A stretch of 64,000 nt of DNA from assembly GCF_000688395.1 (NCBI RefSeq), contig NZ_JIAG01000015.1:1-64000 (forward strand), given 5' to 3'. Below, piece after piece: positions 17,339 through 26,210 of the stretch; within the stretch, counting starts at the first letter, position 1, and each line of letters begins with the position of its first letter. The notes under the pieces were generated by a model, which was given only the letters and a program-made list of their open reading frames with translations, did no database searches and was not told where the DNA came from. The translations under genes and the position numbers were made by a program. Source of the DNA: Haematomicrobium sanguinis DSM 21259. GTDB lineage: Bacteria; Actinomycetota; Actinomycetes; Actinomycetales; Micrococcaceae.

Positions 17339-18390
17339 GACGCGGCCTCCCTTTCTTCGAAGTTCATGGCAGCGGATTCTTCAGCGAAGTGACACGCCAC
17401 GAGTTCGCGGTTCTTGAGTTCAAGTTCTGGAGTGATACGAACGCAAATCTCCTGGGCGAGCGGGCACCGCGGAGCAAAAGCGCAACCCGGCGGCAAATTG
17501 GCGAGGTCCGGCGTTGTGCCTTCGATCGATTTCAACGCGTGAACGGGTTCGCTTAGCGCCGGGAAAGCGTCGCGTAGTCCCCGTGTGTAAGGATGTTGCG
17601 CCCGCTCGTAGAGCGTCTTGGGGGTACCAACTTCCACAATTTTTCCCGCGTACATGATGGCAATACGGTCCGAAATTTCCATCAGCAGTGAAAGGTCATG
17701 CGTCACGAAAACAATGGCGAAACCGTATTCCCGCTGCAACTCGAGGATTTGGTTCAAGATGCGCCGTTGCAGAATAACGTCGACCGCGGTGGTCGGCTCA
17801 TCCATCAGAATCAGCGACGGGCGACATGCCATAGACAGAGCAATCAAGGCGCGTTGTTGCATTCCGCCGGAGAACTCGTGCGGATATCCGTTCAGACGCG
17901 CGGGGTCGATTCCCACCAGTTCCATGAGACGGCGCGCTTCGGTGAGCGCCTCATCCTTAGACAGTTCCGAATTGTGTTTTTGCAGAACATCAATGAACTG
18001 ATCCTTGACCCGCATGACCGGGTTGAGACTCGCCATGGCGCTTTGCATGACAATGGATATTTCGTCCCAGCGGTATTTTTCTAGCTGCTTTTCGTTGAGC
18101 GCCGCCAGATCAACCGAGTCAGCATCTCTGTTGCGCGAGCGAAAAAGTATCTGTCCACCCGAAGTCACGGCCGGCGGTCTTTGTAGGCGACCGAGAGCAT
18201 TGAGCAATGTCGACTTTCCGCTACCCGACTCACCCGCAACACCCACAATCTCGCCGGGATAGATGTCTAGGTTGATGTCTTGGCAACTTGGCACAGTGCG
18301 GCCGTCTCGTAAAACGTAATCCACGTAGAGATTGCGCACACTCATGATTGGTTCGCTACCTGTTTCGTGGTTTAGAGGATAGAGGCTCAT
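17335..18390 (-). CDS. ABC importer ATPase (OppD/DppD-like)
   Basis: Second ATPase of the importer, about 351 residues from the ATG at 18390, which overlaps the permease stop codon (ATGA). Walker A GESGSGKS, signature FSGGMQQRALIALSM, Walker B LILMDEP and H-loop VTHD are intact. The C-terminal oligopeptide-transporter extension has the cysteine motif CAFAPRCPLAQEIC, which in related proteins holds an iron-sulfur cluster or zinc. A longer reading frame exists upstream to 18468, but it overlaps the permease gene by 80 bases and was not chosen. Confidence 0.92.
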   Translation of the reverse strand: MSLYPLNHETGSEPIMSVRNLYVDYVLRDGRTVPSCQDINLDIYPGEIVGVAGESGSGKSTLLNALGRLQRPPAVTSGGQILFRSRNRDADSVDLAALNEKQLEKYRWDEISIVMQSAMASLNPVMRVKDQFIDVLQKHNSELSKDEALTEARRLMELVGIDPARLNGYPHEFSGGMQQRALIALSMACRPSLILMDEPTTAVDVILQRRILNQILELQREYGFAIVFVTHDLSLLMEISDRIAIMYAGKIVEVGTPKTLYERAQHPYTRGLRDAFPALSEPVHALKSIEGTTPDLANLPPGCAFAPRCPLAQEICVRITPELELKNRELVACHFAEESAAMNFEEREAAS

Positions 18391-19322
18391 GTACCCACCT
18401 TCACTTCCTGCGCGCGCTTCTCCGGTGTCACCGGATCGTGTTCGACTTTGCGCGAGTATTTGCGCCACAAACGCAGACGCTTGGAATCAAGTTGCGGGTT
18501 CACCACTTCATCGATACCGAAGTTGATCAACACGGTTGCGAACCCAATGATTGCAATGCACAAACCAGGAGGAAAGAACCACCACCATGCACCGATAAAG
18601 AGAGCGTTTTGAGCCATCGCATAATTCATCATGAGCCCCCAGCTTGCATCTTCGGCACTGCCCATACCTAGAAAAGCAAGGGCGGCTTGCGTCCCGATAC
18701 CCGCAGCGAAGAGCAACATCAAGTAGGGCGTGAGCACGCCGAAGAGGTGTGGGAACGTCTCGGCGAAAACGATTCGGGCCTTGCTTTCGCCGATGGTAGT
18801 CAATGCCGTATTAAAATCGCGGTTGCGCAGCGAAAGGGTTTGCCCGCGAATCACACGTGCCCCGGGAGCCCACTCAAAAATGCCGATGACGATAGCCACA
18901 ATGAAGATATTCGCGTTTTGAAAGATCGCCGCCAAGATCACAATGATGGGGAACGAGGGTATTGTGCCTACGAGAAGGATGAAGCCGTTAATAACTTGGC
19001 CCCACCACCCCTTTGCGTAGCCCGCCAGCATTCCAAAGAGCACCGACAGTCCGAGGCCTATCAGCATGGACACCACGCCTACTGTCATAGAGATTCGGGT
19101 GCCCGTAACGAGCCAGGCGAGGACATCTTGACCGCTCGTCGTGGTGCCCAGCCAGTGTTCTGCACTTGGCGGCTGGCCAATCGCATTTCGGTCGACATCA
19201 AACGGACCGTAGCCAAATACGGCTCGAACAATCCATTCGCCAAAAATGGCGACGAGGGTGAAGAAGACAAGGATGCCGACGCCAATTTGAACATTTCCTA
19301 TGGAGAGGAATTTTTTGAACAT
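18387..19322 (-). CDS. ABC importer permease (OppC/DppC-like)
   Basis: Integral membrane subunit of the importer, about 311 residues from the ATG at 19322 (MFKKFLSI), one base after the upstream permease stop codon. It has an N-terminal membrane helix, a periplasmic loop with the family segment HWLGTTTSGQDVLAWLVTGTR, and five further helices. The coupling segment EWAPGARVIRGQTLSLRNRDF (about 170-190) contacts the ATPase. The C-terminus, QLDSKRLRLWRK, is basic and cytosolic. Confidence 0.92.
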   Translation of the reverse strand: MFKKFLSIGNVQIGVGILVFFTLVAIFGEWIVRAVFGYGPFDVDRNAIGQPPSAEHWLGTTTSGQDVLAWLVTGTRISMTVGVVSMLIGLGLSVLFGMLAGYAKGWWGQVINGFILLVGTIPSFPIIVILAAIFQNANIFIVAIVIGIFEWAPGARVIRGQTLSLRNRDFNTALTTIGESKARIVFAETFPHLFGVLTPYLMLLFAAGIGTQAALAFLGMGSAEDASWGLMMNYAMAQNALFIGAWWWFFPPGLCIAIIGFATVLINFGIDEVVNPQLDSKRLRLWRKYSRKVEHDPVTPEKRAQEVKVGT

Positions 19323-19323
19323 A

Positions 19324-20415
19324 TCAGCTCTCCCTGATCCGGGGGTCGAGTAGGCCGTACACCGAGTCCATGATGAACGCGAAGACAAGCGTAAAGATCG
19401 TTGTCACCAGCAGAATGCCTTGTAGTAGCGGGTAGTCTCGATTAGCTTCGGCAACGCCAAGAACCTGACCTACACCGGGATAGGCAAAGACACCTTCGGC
19501 GAGCACGACCGCGAAGAGGATTCCTCCCATCGATCCTGCGAGTGCTGTGATACTCGGCAGAATCGCGTTACGAGCTGCGTAGCTGTTTCGGACTCGTTTA
19601 GCACTGAGTCCCTTTGCCCGGGCTAGTTGTACGTAATCTTCGTTGATGGTGGTGATCATCATGTTTCGCATGCTGAACATGGTCTGGGCAAATCCCACCA
19701 GGACCAGCGTGAACAGCGGGAGAATGCTATAGACCAGCACGCTCAGCAAGAAGATTGGGTCGAGGAAGTTTACTGTCAGAGCAGTGTTGTAGGCGCCTTG
19801 CCCAGGGAACCATTGAAGGGTGTATGAAAACACCACAACAATAAGAATGGCTAACCAGAACGGCGTAATGCGACCGATAAACATGGCAATCGGCGTCAAA
19901 ATCGCGTCGAACTTGCCACCAGGCTTCCAGCCAACCTTGATACCTAGATAGGTTCCGACTATCCAGCCGATCAGCGTAGAGGCTAGCCCAAGGTAAATGG
20001 TCCAGGGCATGGCTCTAAAGATAACTTCGACGACCGGTTGCGGATAGAAATAGGTAGAGAGCCCCCAGTCCCCTGAAAACAGCTTTCCGACGTACTTAAA
20101 GAAGGACACGAAGATGTTTTCATTGGGATCGCCGTAACGATCGAGAATGGACTGTACTTCTAGCGGTCCCGGGGGTCGGCCCAGCTTTTGCGTGAGAGCG
20201 AAGATTTGCTGTTGAGCCGGATCTCCCGGAATCAGCCTAGGAAGGATGAAATTGAGAACAACCGTCGCAATGAAGAGCCCGATGTACATGCCGCCCCTGC
20301 GCAAGAAAAAAGTCAGGCTTTGATTCCGCGTGCCCTTCTTTTTACGTCGGCGTTTGGCAGTCGCGAGCGTCTCGGCATTCTCTTCCTCAGGCAGCTCAGT
20401 ACCGGCCTCAATCAT
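19324..20415 (-). CDS. ABC importer permease (OppB/DppB-like)
   Basis: First gene of the five-gene importer operon; 363 residues. A charged N-terminus (RRRKKKG) of about 35 residues precedes the first helix and the family segment LPRLIPGDPAQQ. The EAA-like coupling loop DYVQLARAKGLSAKRVRNSYAARNA (about 253-277) is clear. The start is fixed by GGAAGGAG seven bases before the ATG at 20415. A CRP/GlxR-type box lies 74 bp upstream. Operon order is permease, permease, ATPase, ATPase, binding protein, with overlaps or gaps of a few bases except 28 bases before the binding protein. Confidence 0.92.
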   Translation of the reverse strand: MIEAGTELPEEENAETLATAKRRRKKKGTRNQSLTFFLRRGGMYIGLFIATVVLNFILPRLIPGDPAQQQIFALTQKLGRPPGPLEVQSILDRYGDPNENIFVSFFKYVGKLFSGDWGLSTYFYPQPVVEVIFRAMPWTIYLGLASTLIGWIVGTYLGIKVGWKPGGKFDAILTPIAMFIGRITPFWLAILIVVVFSYTLQWFPGQGAYNTALTVNFLDPIFLLSVLVYSILPLFTLVLVGFAQTMFSMRNMMITTINEDYVQLARAKGLSAKRVRNSYAARNAILPSITALAGSMGGILFAVVLAEGVFAYPGVGQVLGVAEANRDYPLLQGILLVTTIFTLVFAFIMDSVYGLLDPRIRES

Positions 20416-20488
20416 CCAAAATCTCCTTCCTCAACCGCATCGACGAGTTAGATTTGCGCGGCCAATTGCTCCGACCATTCGTCTCGTA

Positions 20489-20504
20489 AGTGAGTTAGCT
20501 CACA
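20489..20504. promoter_or_regulatory. CRP/GlxR-type (cAMP receptor) binding site
   Basis: AGTGAGTTAGCTCACA matches the CRP/GlxR consensus TGTGANNTANNTCACA at all but the first base; on the minus strand it reads TGTGAGCTAACTCACT. It lies 74 bp before the ABC operon start and 220 bp before the glycosidase start. On the minus strand it overlaps a TTGTGA hexamer that could be a -35 box. It suggests global carbon-source control of this divergent pair. The regulator gene is not in the window. Confidence 0.6.
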
Positions 20505-20627
20505 ACTTATCCGGTTTAGTTCGACTCCGCAAGTTCTTTCGGCACGTGTTGCCTCTAGAGCGGCAGTTCTGGCGAGCCCGATCAAACCACGCGCCTCAAT
20601 TCATTGCCATACTTTGGATCGAACGTC

Positions 20628-20706
20628 TTGCCAGGTCGCATGAACCGGTTTAGCCTTGCTTTCACGGCGCCCCCGAGGGCTACTAAAGCCCACGCGCCGG
20701 TTCATG
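20628..20706 (+). promoter_or_regulatory. Promoter and paired operator-like repeats before the GH18 gene
   Basis: TTGCCA (20628-20633), a 17-bp spacer and TAGCCT (20651-20656) form a good promoter. The spacer contains CATGAACCGG (20639-20648), itself part of the palindrome AACCGGTT. The exact inverted copy CCGGTTCATG lies at 20697-20706, just before the AAGGAAG ribosome binding site. One arm in the promoter and one in the leader suggests a repressor site, or a hairpin in the 5' UTR. Confidence 0.5.
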
Positions 20707-20723
20707 GAACAAGGAAGTGACAC

Positions 20724-21677
20724 ATGAAAACTGTCATTCGAAAAAGTGCGGCGCTCCTCGCGGCGCTCGCTCTGACGATTCCCGCATCCTCATCATTTGC
20801 CGCCGCCGAGGCCACCTCTACCCAAGAAGAGGCCGCTAGTGGTCAGATCTTTGGCGGCTACTACCGCACCTGGGCGGACAAAACAGTCGACGCCTCGTCC
20901 AATGTCACCATGGATGAAATACCGGCGAGCGTGGGTCTGGCCATGGTGTTTCCCGATTACACTCCCCCGGGTAGCCCCTATTGGACGGCACTCAAAAACA
21001 CCTATGTACCAAAATTGCATGCCCAAGGCACAAAAGTGGTACTCACCAAAGGCTGGACGCAACTCGTTGACACGAGCCAGCCAAACACGCAGGCCGGTTA
21101 TGACGCCGTTGCGCAACGCATCCTTGACAACGACATCAACCCCTATGGACTCGATGGCCTAGACGTCGACTTCGAAACCAGGAGCGTCACTACCGAACAG
21201 GTACAGCGCGTCGTCGGCGTCATGAAAGCGGTCAAAGCGAAAATGCGCAGCGACCAACTCCTCATCCTGGACACCAACCTTACTGGGTCTACCGGGGTCT
21301 TCCGCGGCGTCGCAAGCAGCATCGACTATCTGCTCCTGCAGGCATATGGTCGTGATCCGGGCTCGCTCCAAGGAACCTGGGACACCTTCAAAGACGCGAT
21401 TCCGCCCAGCAAGTTTATGATCGGCGTCTCCCTCCCGGAGGGTGCACCGAACCCTTCGCCGTGGTATGACGCCACTGCGCCGTTCGATAGCAGTCGCGCC
21501 GCCGCCTATGCCCGCTGGCAACCGGCGGAAGGCACCAAAGCTGGGATGTTCGTGTACGCGCTTGACCGCGACGCTTTCAAAATCAATGGCGACATGAGCA
21601 AGGTGAACTTCCCTTGGTCTACTAACCTCAAGGCCATCATGGACGGTACCTACGTGCCGGGAAGTTTCGCAGGCTAG
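20724..21677 (+). CDS. Secreted GH18 endo-beta-N-acetylglucosaminidase-like enzyme
   Basis: A 317-residue secreted glycosidase. Residues 1-27 are a Sec signal peptide (basic start, then a hydrophobic run ending in SSSFA-AAEA). The mature protein is a GH18 TIM barrel: YYRTWADK opens the first strand, and GLDGLDVDFE (about 141-150) is the DxxDxDxE catalytic motif, with the acid Glu present. YLLLQAYGR (about 206-214) lies in a later strand. The size and the YYRTW start resemble endo-beta-N-acetylglucosaminidases, which cut the chitobiose core of N-glycans, rather than chitinases. No carbohydrate-binding module, sortase signal or membrane anchor is visible. The divergent ABC importer may take up the released oligosaccharide (inference). 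Confidence 0.82.
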   Translation: MKTVIRKSAALLAALALTIPASSSFAAAEATSTQEEAASGQIFGGYYRTWADKTVDASSNVTMDEIPASVGLAMVFPDYTPPGSPYWTALKNTYVPKLHAQGTKVVLTKGWTQLVDTSQPNTQAGYDAVAQRILDNDINPYGLDGLDVDFETRSVTTEQVQRVVGVMKAVKAKMRSDQLLILDTNLTGSTGVFRGVASSIDYLLLQAYGRDPGSLQGTWDTFKDAIPPSKFMIGVSLPEGAPNPSPWYDATAPFDSSRAAAYARWQPAEGTKAGMFVYALDRDAFKINGDMSKVNFPWSTNLKAIMDGTYVPGSFAG

Positions 21678-21699
21678 CCAGCGAAGCCCTGCACACTCG

Positions 21700-21765
21700 A
21701 AATCGACTGTGCAGATAATGCACGTTTTAACGGCGTGTCGCGTGCGTGTTTTGCACAGTCGATTT
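21700..21765. terminator. Inverted repeat downstream of the GH18 gene
   Basis: AAATCGACTGTGCA (21700-21713) and its exact complement TGCACAGTCGATTT (21752-21765) enclose 38 bases that contain a further GCACG/CGTGC pair. On the plus strand the right arm ends in a short T-run, so it may end GH18 transcription. Confidence 0.55.
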
Positions 21766-21774
21766 TAAGCGCGA

Positions 21775-21817
21775 CGGCGGGTGGTCGCCTTTCATTGCGA
21801 AAGGCGACCACCCGCCG
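21775..21817. terminator. Long perfect hairpin between the GH18 gene and glpK
   Basis: Arms of 19 bp (21775-21793 and 21799-21817) with a 5-base loop and no U-tract on either strand. The position 46 bases beyond the convergent glpK stop suggests a shared terminator of the hairpin-only type. Confidence 0.65.
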
Positions 21818-21863
21818 GGCTACTTGGGGTGACCGACAACTCATGTCAGCCGATCACAATTGA

Positions 21864-23378
21864 CTACTTGACGTCTTCGTCCACCCAGTCGAAGGTCTTG
21901 GACACGGCCTTCTTCCACAAACGCATCTGACGTTCGCGCTCGGCCTCATCCATCTGCGGCTCCCAGCGCTTATCTTCTTGCCAGTTCGCCTCCAGCTCAC
22001 CCAAGTCAGACCAGAAATCGACTGCGAGACCGGCGGCATAGGCCGCGCCCAGTGCAGTCGTCTCGGTGACTTTGGGCCGGACCACCGGCACGCCCAACAG
22101 ATCCGCCTGGAATTGCATGAGCGCATCGTTGGCGACCATGCCGCCATCCACCTTGAGTTCGGTGAGCGGGACTCCCGAATCGGCGTTGACCGCATCCAGC
22201 ACTTCGCGGGTCTGGAAGGCGGTAGCCTCCAATGCCGCACGGGCAATGTGGTTCTTGTTCACGTAGCGAGTCAGGCCCACAATGGCACCGCGAGCATCCG
22301 AGCGCCAGTACGGCGCAAACAGACCAGAGAACGCCGGCACAATATACACGCCGCCGTTGTCCTCCACCGAAGCGGCCAGCTTCTCGACCTCCGGCGCGCT
22401 GGAGATGATGCCCAACTGATCGCGCAGCCACTGAATGAGCGAACCGGCAACCGCGATCGAGCCTTCGAGCGCATAGACGGTGTCCTGATCGCCAAGCTTG
22501 TACCCGACGGTCGTCAACAGCCCATTTTCCGACTTCACGATCTCTTCGCCGGTGTTGAAGATCAGGAAGCAGCCGGTGCCGTAGGTATTCTTCGCGTCTC
22601 CGCGCTTGAACGCCGCCTGGCCGAAGGTCGCCGCCTGCTGGTCTCCCAAGATGCCGGAGACCGGGGTCTCCCGCAACAGCTGGGAGGTGTGTACGGTGCC
22701 GTACACCTCGGAGGAAGACTTGATTTCCGGCATCATTGACGCCGGGACACCAAACGCGTCCAAGATCGATTGGTCCCACTCCAAGGTCTTCAGGTCCATG
22801 AACATGGTCCGCGAGGCGTTGGTGACGTCGGTGATGTGCACGCCGCCGTCGGGGCCGCCAGTCAGGTTCCAGACAACCCAGGAGTCGGTGTTGCCGAAGA
22901 TCAGATCCCCGGCTTCCGCCTTTTCCCGGGCCCCGTCCACGTTATCCAGGATCCACTTGATCTTGGTGCCGGAGAAGTAGGTCGCAAGAGGCAAACCGAC
23001 GGTGTCCTTGAACCGCTCGACTCCCCCGTCCTGAGCCAGTTCATCGACAATGTCCTGGGTGCGGGTGTCCTGCCAGACAATCGCGTTGTAGACGGGTTCG
23101 CCGGTGTTCTTGTCCCACACCACCGCGGTTTCGCGCTGGTTTGTGATGCCGACGGCGGCAATGTCATGGCGGGTCAGATTTGCCTTGGAAAGCGCGGTGC
23201 CGATGACCTCGCGGGTGTTATCCCAAATCTCGACCGGATTGTGCTCAACCCAACCGGCCTTCGGCATGATCTGCTCGTGTTCCTTTTGGCCCACGGAGAC
23301 GATGTTTCCCTGCTTATCAAAAATGATGGCGCGGGAGGACGTTGTTCCTTGGTCGATCGCAATGACGTATTTACTCAT
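21864..23378 (-). CDS. glpK: Glycerol kinase
   Basis: Phosphorylates glycerol to glycerol-3-phosphate, trapping it after entry through GlpF. The 504 residues match the usual length. They show the ATP-binding start [18 protein letters not shown], substrate contacts ([23 protein letters not shown]), [12 protein letters not shown] and the adenine-loop region [22 protein letters not shown]. The start is the ATG at 23378, nine bases after AGGAG; a TTG six bases upstream is rejected. It is the last gene of the glpD-glpF-glpK operon, 43 bases after glpF. Confidence 0.96.
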   Translation of the reverse strand: MSKYVIAIDQGTTSSRAIIFDKQGNIVSVGQKEHEQIMPKAGWVEHNPVEIWDNTREVIGTALSKANLTRHDIAAVGITNQRETAVVWDKNTGEPVYNAIVWQDTRTQDIVDELAQDGGVERFKDTVGLPLATYFSGTKIKWILDNVDGAREKAEAGDLIFGNTDSWVVWNLTGGPDGGVHITDVTNASRTMFMDLKTLEWDQSILDAFGVPASMMPEIKSSSEVYGTVHTSQLLRETPVSGILGDQQAATFGQAAFKRGDAKNTYGTGCFLIFNTGEEIVKSENGLLTTVGYKLGDQDTVYALEGSIAVAGSLIQWLRDQLGIISSAPEVEKLAASVEDNGGVYIVPAFSGLFAPYWRSDARGAIVGLTRYVNKNHIARAALEATAFQTREVLDAVNADSGVPLTELKVDGGMVANDALMQFQADLLGVPVVRPKVTETTALGAAYAAGLAVDFWSDLGELEANWQEDKRWEPQMDEAERERQMRLWKKAVSKTFDWVDEDVK

Positions 23379-23421
23379 AGTCAAAAACTCCTTTGTTCTT
23401 CTCGATTGAATTCAACGCAGA

Positions 23422-24174
23422 TTAGCCGACTGCAACGGCGACAACGGGAGCGAGCAAACCGGCCAGGATGCCGCCGATGACCGGTCCCACTACCGGCACC
23501 CAGGCGTAGCTCCAGTCGCTCGAGCCCTTGCCCTTGATCGGCAAGAGTGCGTGTGCGATGCGCGGCCCCAAGTCACGTGCCGGGTTGATCGCGTAACCGG
23601 TCGGGCCGCCAAGGGATGCACCGATACCGACAACCAACAGCGCCACGGCCAAAGGTCCGAGCCCCGAGGGCGTCCCGGCGAAAAGCAGCACCACGAACAC
23701 GAGCACGAAGGTTGCGATGACCTCGGTGACCACGTTCCAGCCATAGGAACGCACGGCAGGACCGGTCGAAAACACGGCCAGCTTCGCTTCCGGGTTCTCG
23801 GTGGCGTCAAACTGCTTTTTGTAGGCGAGCCAGGCGAGGGTCGCCCCGATGAATGCGCCAAGGAATTGCCCGGCGAAATAGACCATCATCGACACAAAGT
23901 CGATCGGTATTCCGGGCACAAACTCCGTTCCGCCGGTGACTCCGGCGTTGACTGCAATACCAATGGTGACTGCGGGGTTCAGGTGCGCACCCGAATTGAC
24001 CGCCACATAAACACCGGCGAAAACGCCAAGACCCCAGCCAAAGTTGATCAGGAGCCAGCCTCCGTCAAACCCTTTGCTCGTGACGAGTAGCACATTGGCC
24101 ACCACGCCGGCTCCGAGCAGAATCAGCATCGCTGTGCCGAACGTCTCGGAGACGAAAATATCCCAGAGTGTCAT
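23422..24174 (-). CDS. glpF: Glycerol uptake facilitator (aquaglyceroporin)
   Basis: A 250-residue MIP-family channel for glycerol diffusion across the membrane. Six membrane helices and two half-helices are visible. The two pore motifs are intact: SGAHLNPAVT (about 61-70) and GYAINPARDLGPR (about 191-203). The Asp after the second NPAR is typical of glycerol-conducting members rather than strict water channels. AAGGAAG lies immediately before the ATG. It sits between glpD (92 bases upstream) and glpK. Confidence 0.94.
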   Translation of the reverse strand: MTLWDIFVSETFGTAMLILLGAGVVANVLLVTSKGFDGGWLLINFGWGLGVFAGVYVAVNSGAHLNPAVTIGIAVNAGVTGGTEFVPGIPIDFVSMMVYFAGQFLGAFIGATLAWLAYKKQFDATENPEAKLAVFSTGPAVRSYGWNVVTEVIATFVLVFVVLLFAGTPSGLGPLAVALLVVGIGASLGGPTGYAINPARDLGPRIAHALLPIKGKGSSDWSYAWVPVVGPVIGGILAGLLAPVVAVAVG

Positions 24175-24266
24175 CTTCCTTGATTCCTCTTTCTTTATAG
24201 GTGCGCCTCAATGCGCTGTGTGGTGGAGAAGGTGCCCCAGTCCCGGTTTCCCAGCACCGATCCGCG

Positions 24267-26072
24267 TTAGCTTGCGATCAGGCTCGGTACCCGGACCTGG
24301 TGCCCTTCCTCCAAAACGGTGAGGGTGCGAACGATCTCCCTCTCTTGTTCATCCTTGTCCCAGCCGAGCTCTCCGGCAAGGATTTCGGCAATTTCACTGA
24401 CGAGTTCTTGGGAGACAAGTCCGCGGAACGCCAGCGAGGTGCGCCGAATGAGAACATCTTCAATGTGTGCCACCTGCTCGCGCGCCACCAGGTAGCTCAA
24501 CTCCGCCGTGCTCAACTCATGGGTCGAGGAAAGCAGACGGTCCTCGTGACTGCTCAGCCACGCGATGACCTCATCGGCCCGCGTGCCGTAGCGCTTGAGC
24601 AAGCCGGCAACCCGTGCCTCGCTCAGGGTGCCGGTACTACGCGAGGCGACCCATTCTTTCTGCTCGACCGGGGTGGCAGGGAAGCCGCGCCCGCCCCCGA
24701 TAGCCACGCCACTCGTCGTCGTACTTCTGTTGAGCCCGAGCGCCGCAAGCGCCTCATTGGCCACATGCTCGCTGAGCGCGCGGAAGGTGGTCCACTTGCC
24801 GCCGACCAGGGACATCACGGTTTGGCCGGCGCTTTCGCGCTTTTCAATCCGGTAATCGCGCGAGACGAAGCCCGGTTGCGTGTCGTCGTGACGCGGCAGC
24901 GGGCGGACGCCGGAGAAACGGTAGACGATGTCCTCGCGGGTGACGCGGATCGCTGGGAAGACGTGGTGGATCAGGTCGAAGAAGTAGTCGACTTCCTCCT
25001 CGGTGCACACCGCCGGGGTGTCCATGTCCGCGTCAATGTCCGTGGTGCCGACCAGGATGCGATCGCCCATCGGGTAAATCAGCACGATGCGCCCGTCGGA
25101 ATGCTCAAAGAAAATTTCGCGGCCGCGCGTTGCGGCGAGCAGTTCGGGGTGATCAAGCACAATGTGGCTGCCCTTGGTACCGCCCATGAAGCGGCTCGCC
25201 GAACCCATCGCGCCGTTGGTCTGATCGACCCACGCGCCGGTCATGTTGATCACCACGGGCGCCTCGAAGTCGAACACATCGCCGGTCACCTCATCCCGCA
25301 GGATCACCTTGGTGCCCTGATGTCCGACGGCGCTCACATAGTTGGACGCGCGGGCTGCGGTATGTGCCGCGAGCCCGTCCTTCAAAACATCCAGGGTGAG
25401 GCGTTCGGGATCGTGGACCGAGGCGTCGAAGTAGGTGGCGACGTATTTGACGTCCTCGCGCAGCTGCGGGAATTGCGCTTTGGCCTTCTTGGCGCCCATG
25501 AACTGGTGGCGCGGGACAGTCTTGCCGCCGCGGGAGAAGAAGTCGTAAATGGTGAGGCCGGCCTTGATCAGGAAGGCGCCGCGTTCGGTGGGTTTTCCGC
25601 TCTTGTGGGTCAGGAAACGCAACGGGGCGGAGAGGATGCCGGAGAACGTGGAGAAGATGGGGATGCTGGTTTGCAACGGCTTGACGTAGTGCGGAGCGAT
25701 TTTGAGCAGACCGTTGCGCTCTTCGACCGATTCCTTGACGAGGCGGAATTCGCCGTTTTCCAGATAGCGGATGCCGCCGTGGATCATGTGCGAGGACGCG
25801 CCGGATGCGCCTTGGCAGTAATCGCCGCGCTCCACGAGGGCAACATTCACGCCCTGCATCGCGAGGTCGCGGAAGGTCCCGACGCCGTTAATGCCGCCGC
25901 CGATAATGAGCACGTCCGCCTTCGGGTTGGCCTTGAGTGCGGCGACTTCGGAGCGGGGTTGTTCGCTGCGGGTGGGCGCGGCGGCGTTGGCGGTGCCGTG
26001 CGTGGCGGTGCCTGATGCAGCGGAGCTGGCGGCGTTGGCGGTGCTGGTGGCGTCTTTGCGTGCGGCGGTCAC
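24267..26072 (-). CDS. glpD: Glycerol-3-phosphate dehydrogenase, FAD-dependent
   Basis: Oxidizes glycerol-3-phosphate to dihydroxyacetone phosphate at the membrane, passing electrons to quinone. From the GTG at 26072, which has AAGGA at good spacing, the protein has about 601 residues. An Ala/Ser-rich N-terminal extension of about 50 residues leads into the dinucleotide-binding fold ADVLIIGGGINGVGTFRDLA and the family motif GASGASSHMIHGGIRYLE. GGKWTTFRALSEHVANEAL and a C-terminal cap domain (about 470-600) complete it. A longer frame could start at a TTG at 26138, but it lacks a suitable ribosome binding site. It is the first gene of the glp operon. Confidence 0.94.
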   Translation of the reverse strand: MTAARKDATSTANAASSAASGTATHGTANAAAPTRSEQPRSEVAALKANPKADVLIIGGGINGVGTFRDLAMQGVNVALVERGDYCQGASGASSHMIHGGIRYLENGEFRLVKESVEERNGLLKIAPHYVKPLQTSIPIFSTFSGILSAPLRFLTHKSGKPTERGAFLIKAGLTIYDFFSRGGKTVPRHQFMGAKKAKAQFPQLREDVKYVATYFDASVHDPERLTLDVLKDGLAAHTAARASNYVSAVGHQGTKVILRDEVTGDVFDFEAPVVINMTGAWVDQTNGAMGSASRFMGGTKGSHIVLDHPELLAATRGREIFFEHSDGRIVLIYPMGDRILVGTTDIDADMDTPAVCTEEEVDYFFDLIHHVFPAIRVTREDIVYRFSGVRPLPRHDDTQPGFVSRDYRIEKRESAGQTVMSLVGGKWTTFRALSEHVANEALAALGLNRSTTTSGVAIGGGRGFPATPVEQKEWVASRSTGTLSEARVAGLLKRYGTRADEVIAWLSSHEDRLLSSTHELSTAELSYLVAREQVAHIEDVLIRRTSLAFRGLVSQELVSEIAEILAGELGWDKDEQEREIVRTLTVLEEGHQVRVPSLIAS

Positions 26073-26179
26073 GGGTACATCCTTGTTGCTCTCGGGTATC
26101 GAGTTGTCGGGATGCCCATCGCTGGATCGGGCTCCCAAGGACTATTCTGGTGAGAGTTGAGAAATACCGTCAATGCTCA

Positions 26180-26193
26180 TGCACATATGTGCA
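26180..26193. promoter_or_regulatory. 14-bp palindrome between glpD and the SorC-type regulator
   Basis: TGCACATATGTGCA is a perfect palindrome in the divergent intergenic region, 18 bp before the regulator start and about 108 bp before glpD. On the minus strand a TTGACG hexamer follows within 15 bp. Position and symmetry fit an operator through which the adjacent SorC-family protein controls glpDFK and itself. Confidence 0.55.
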
Positions 26194-26210
26194 GAAATGG
26201 GGTCGGAAAG

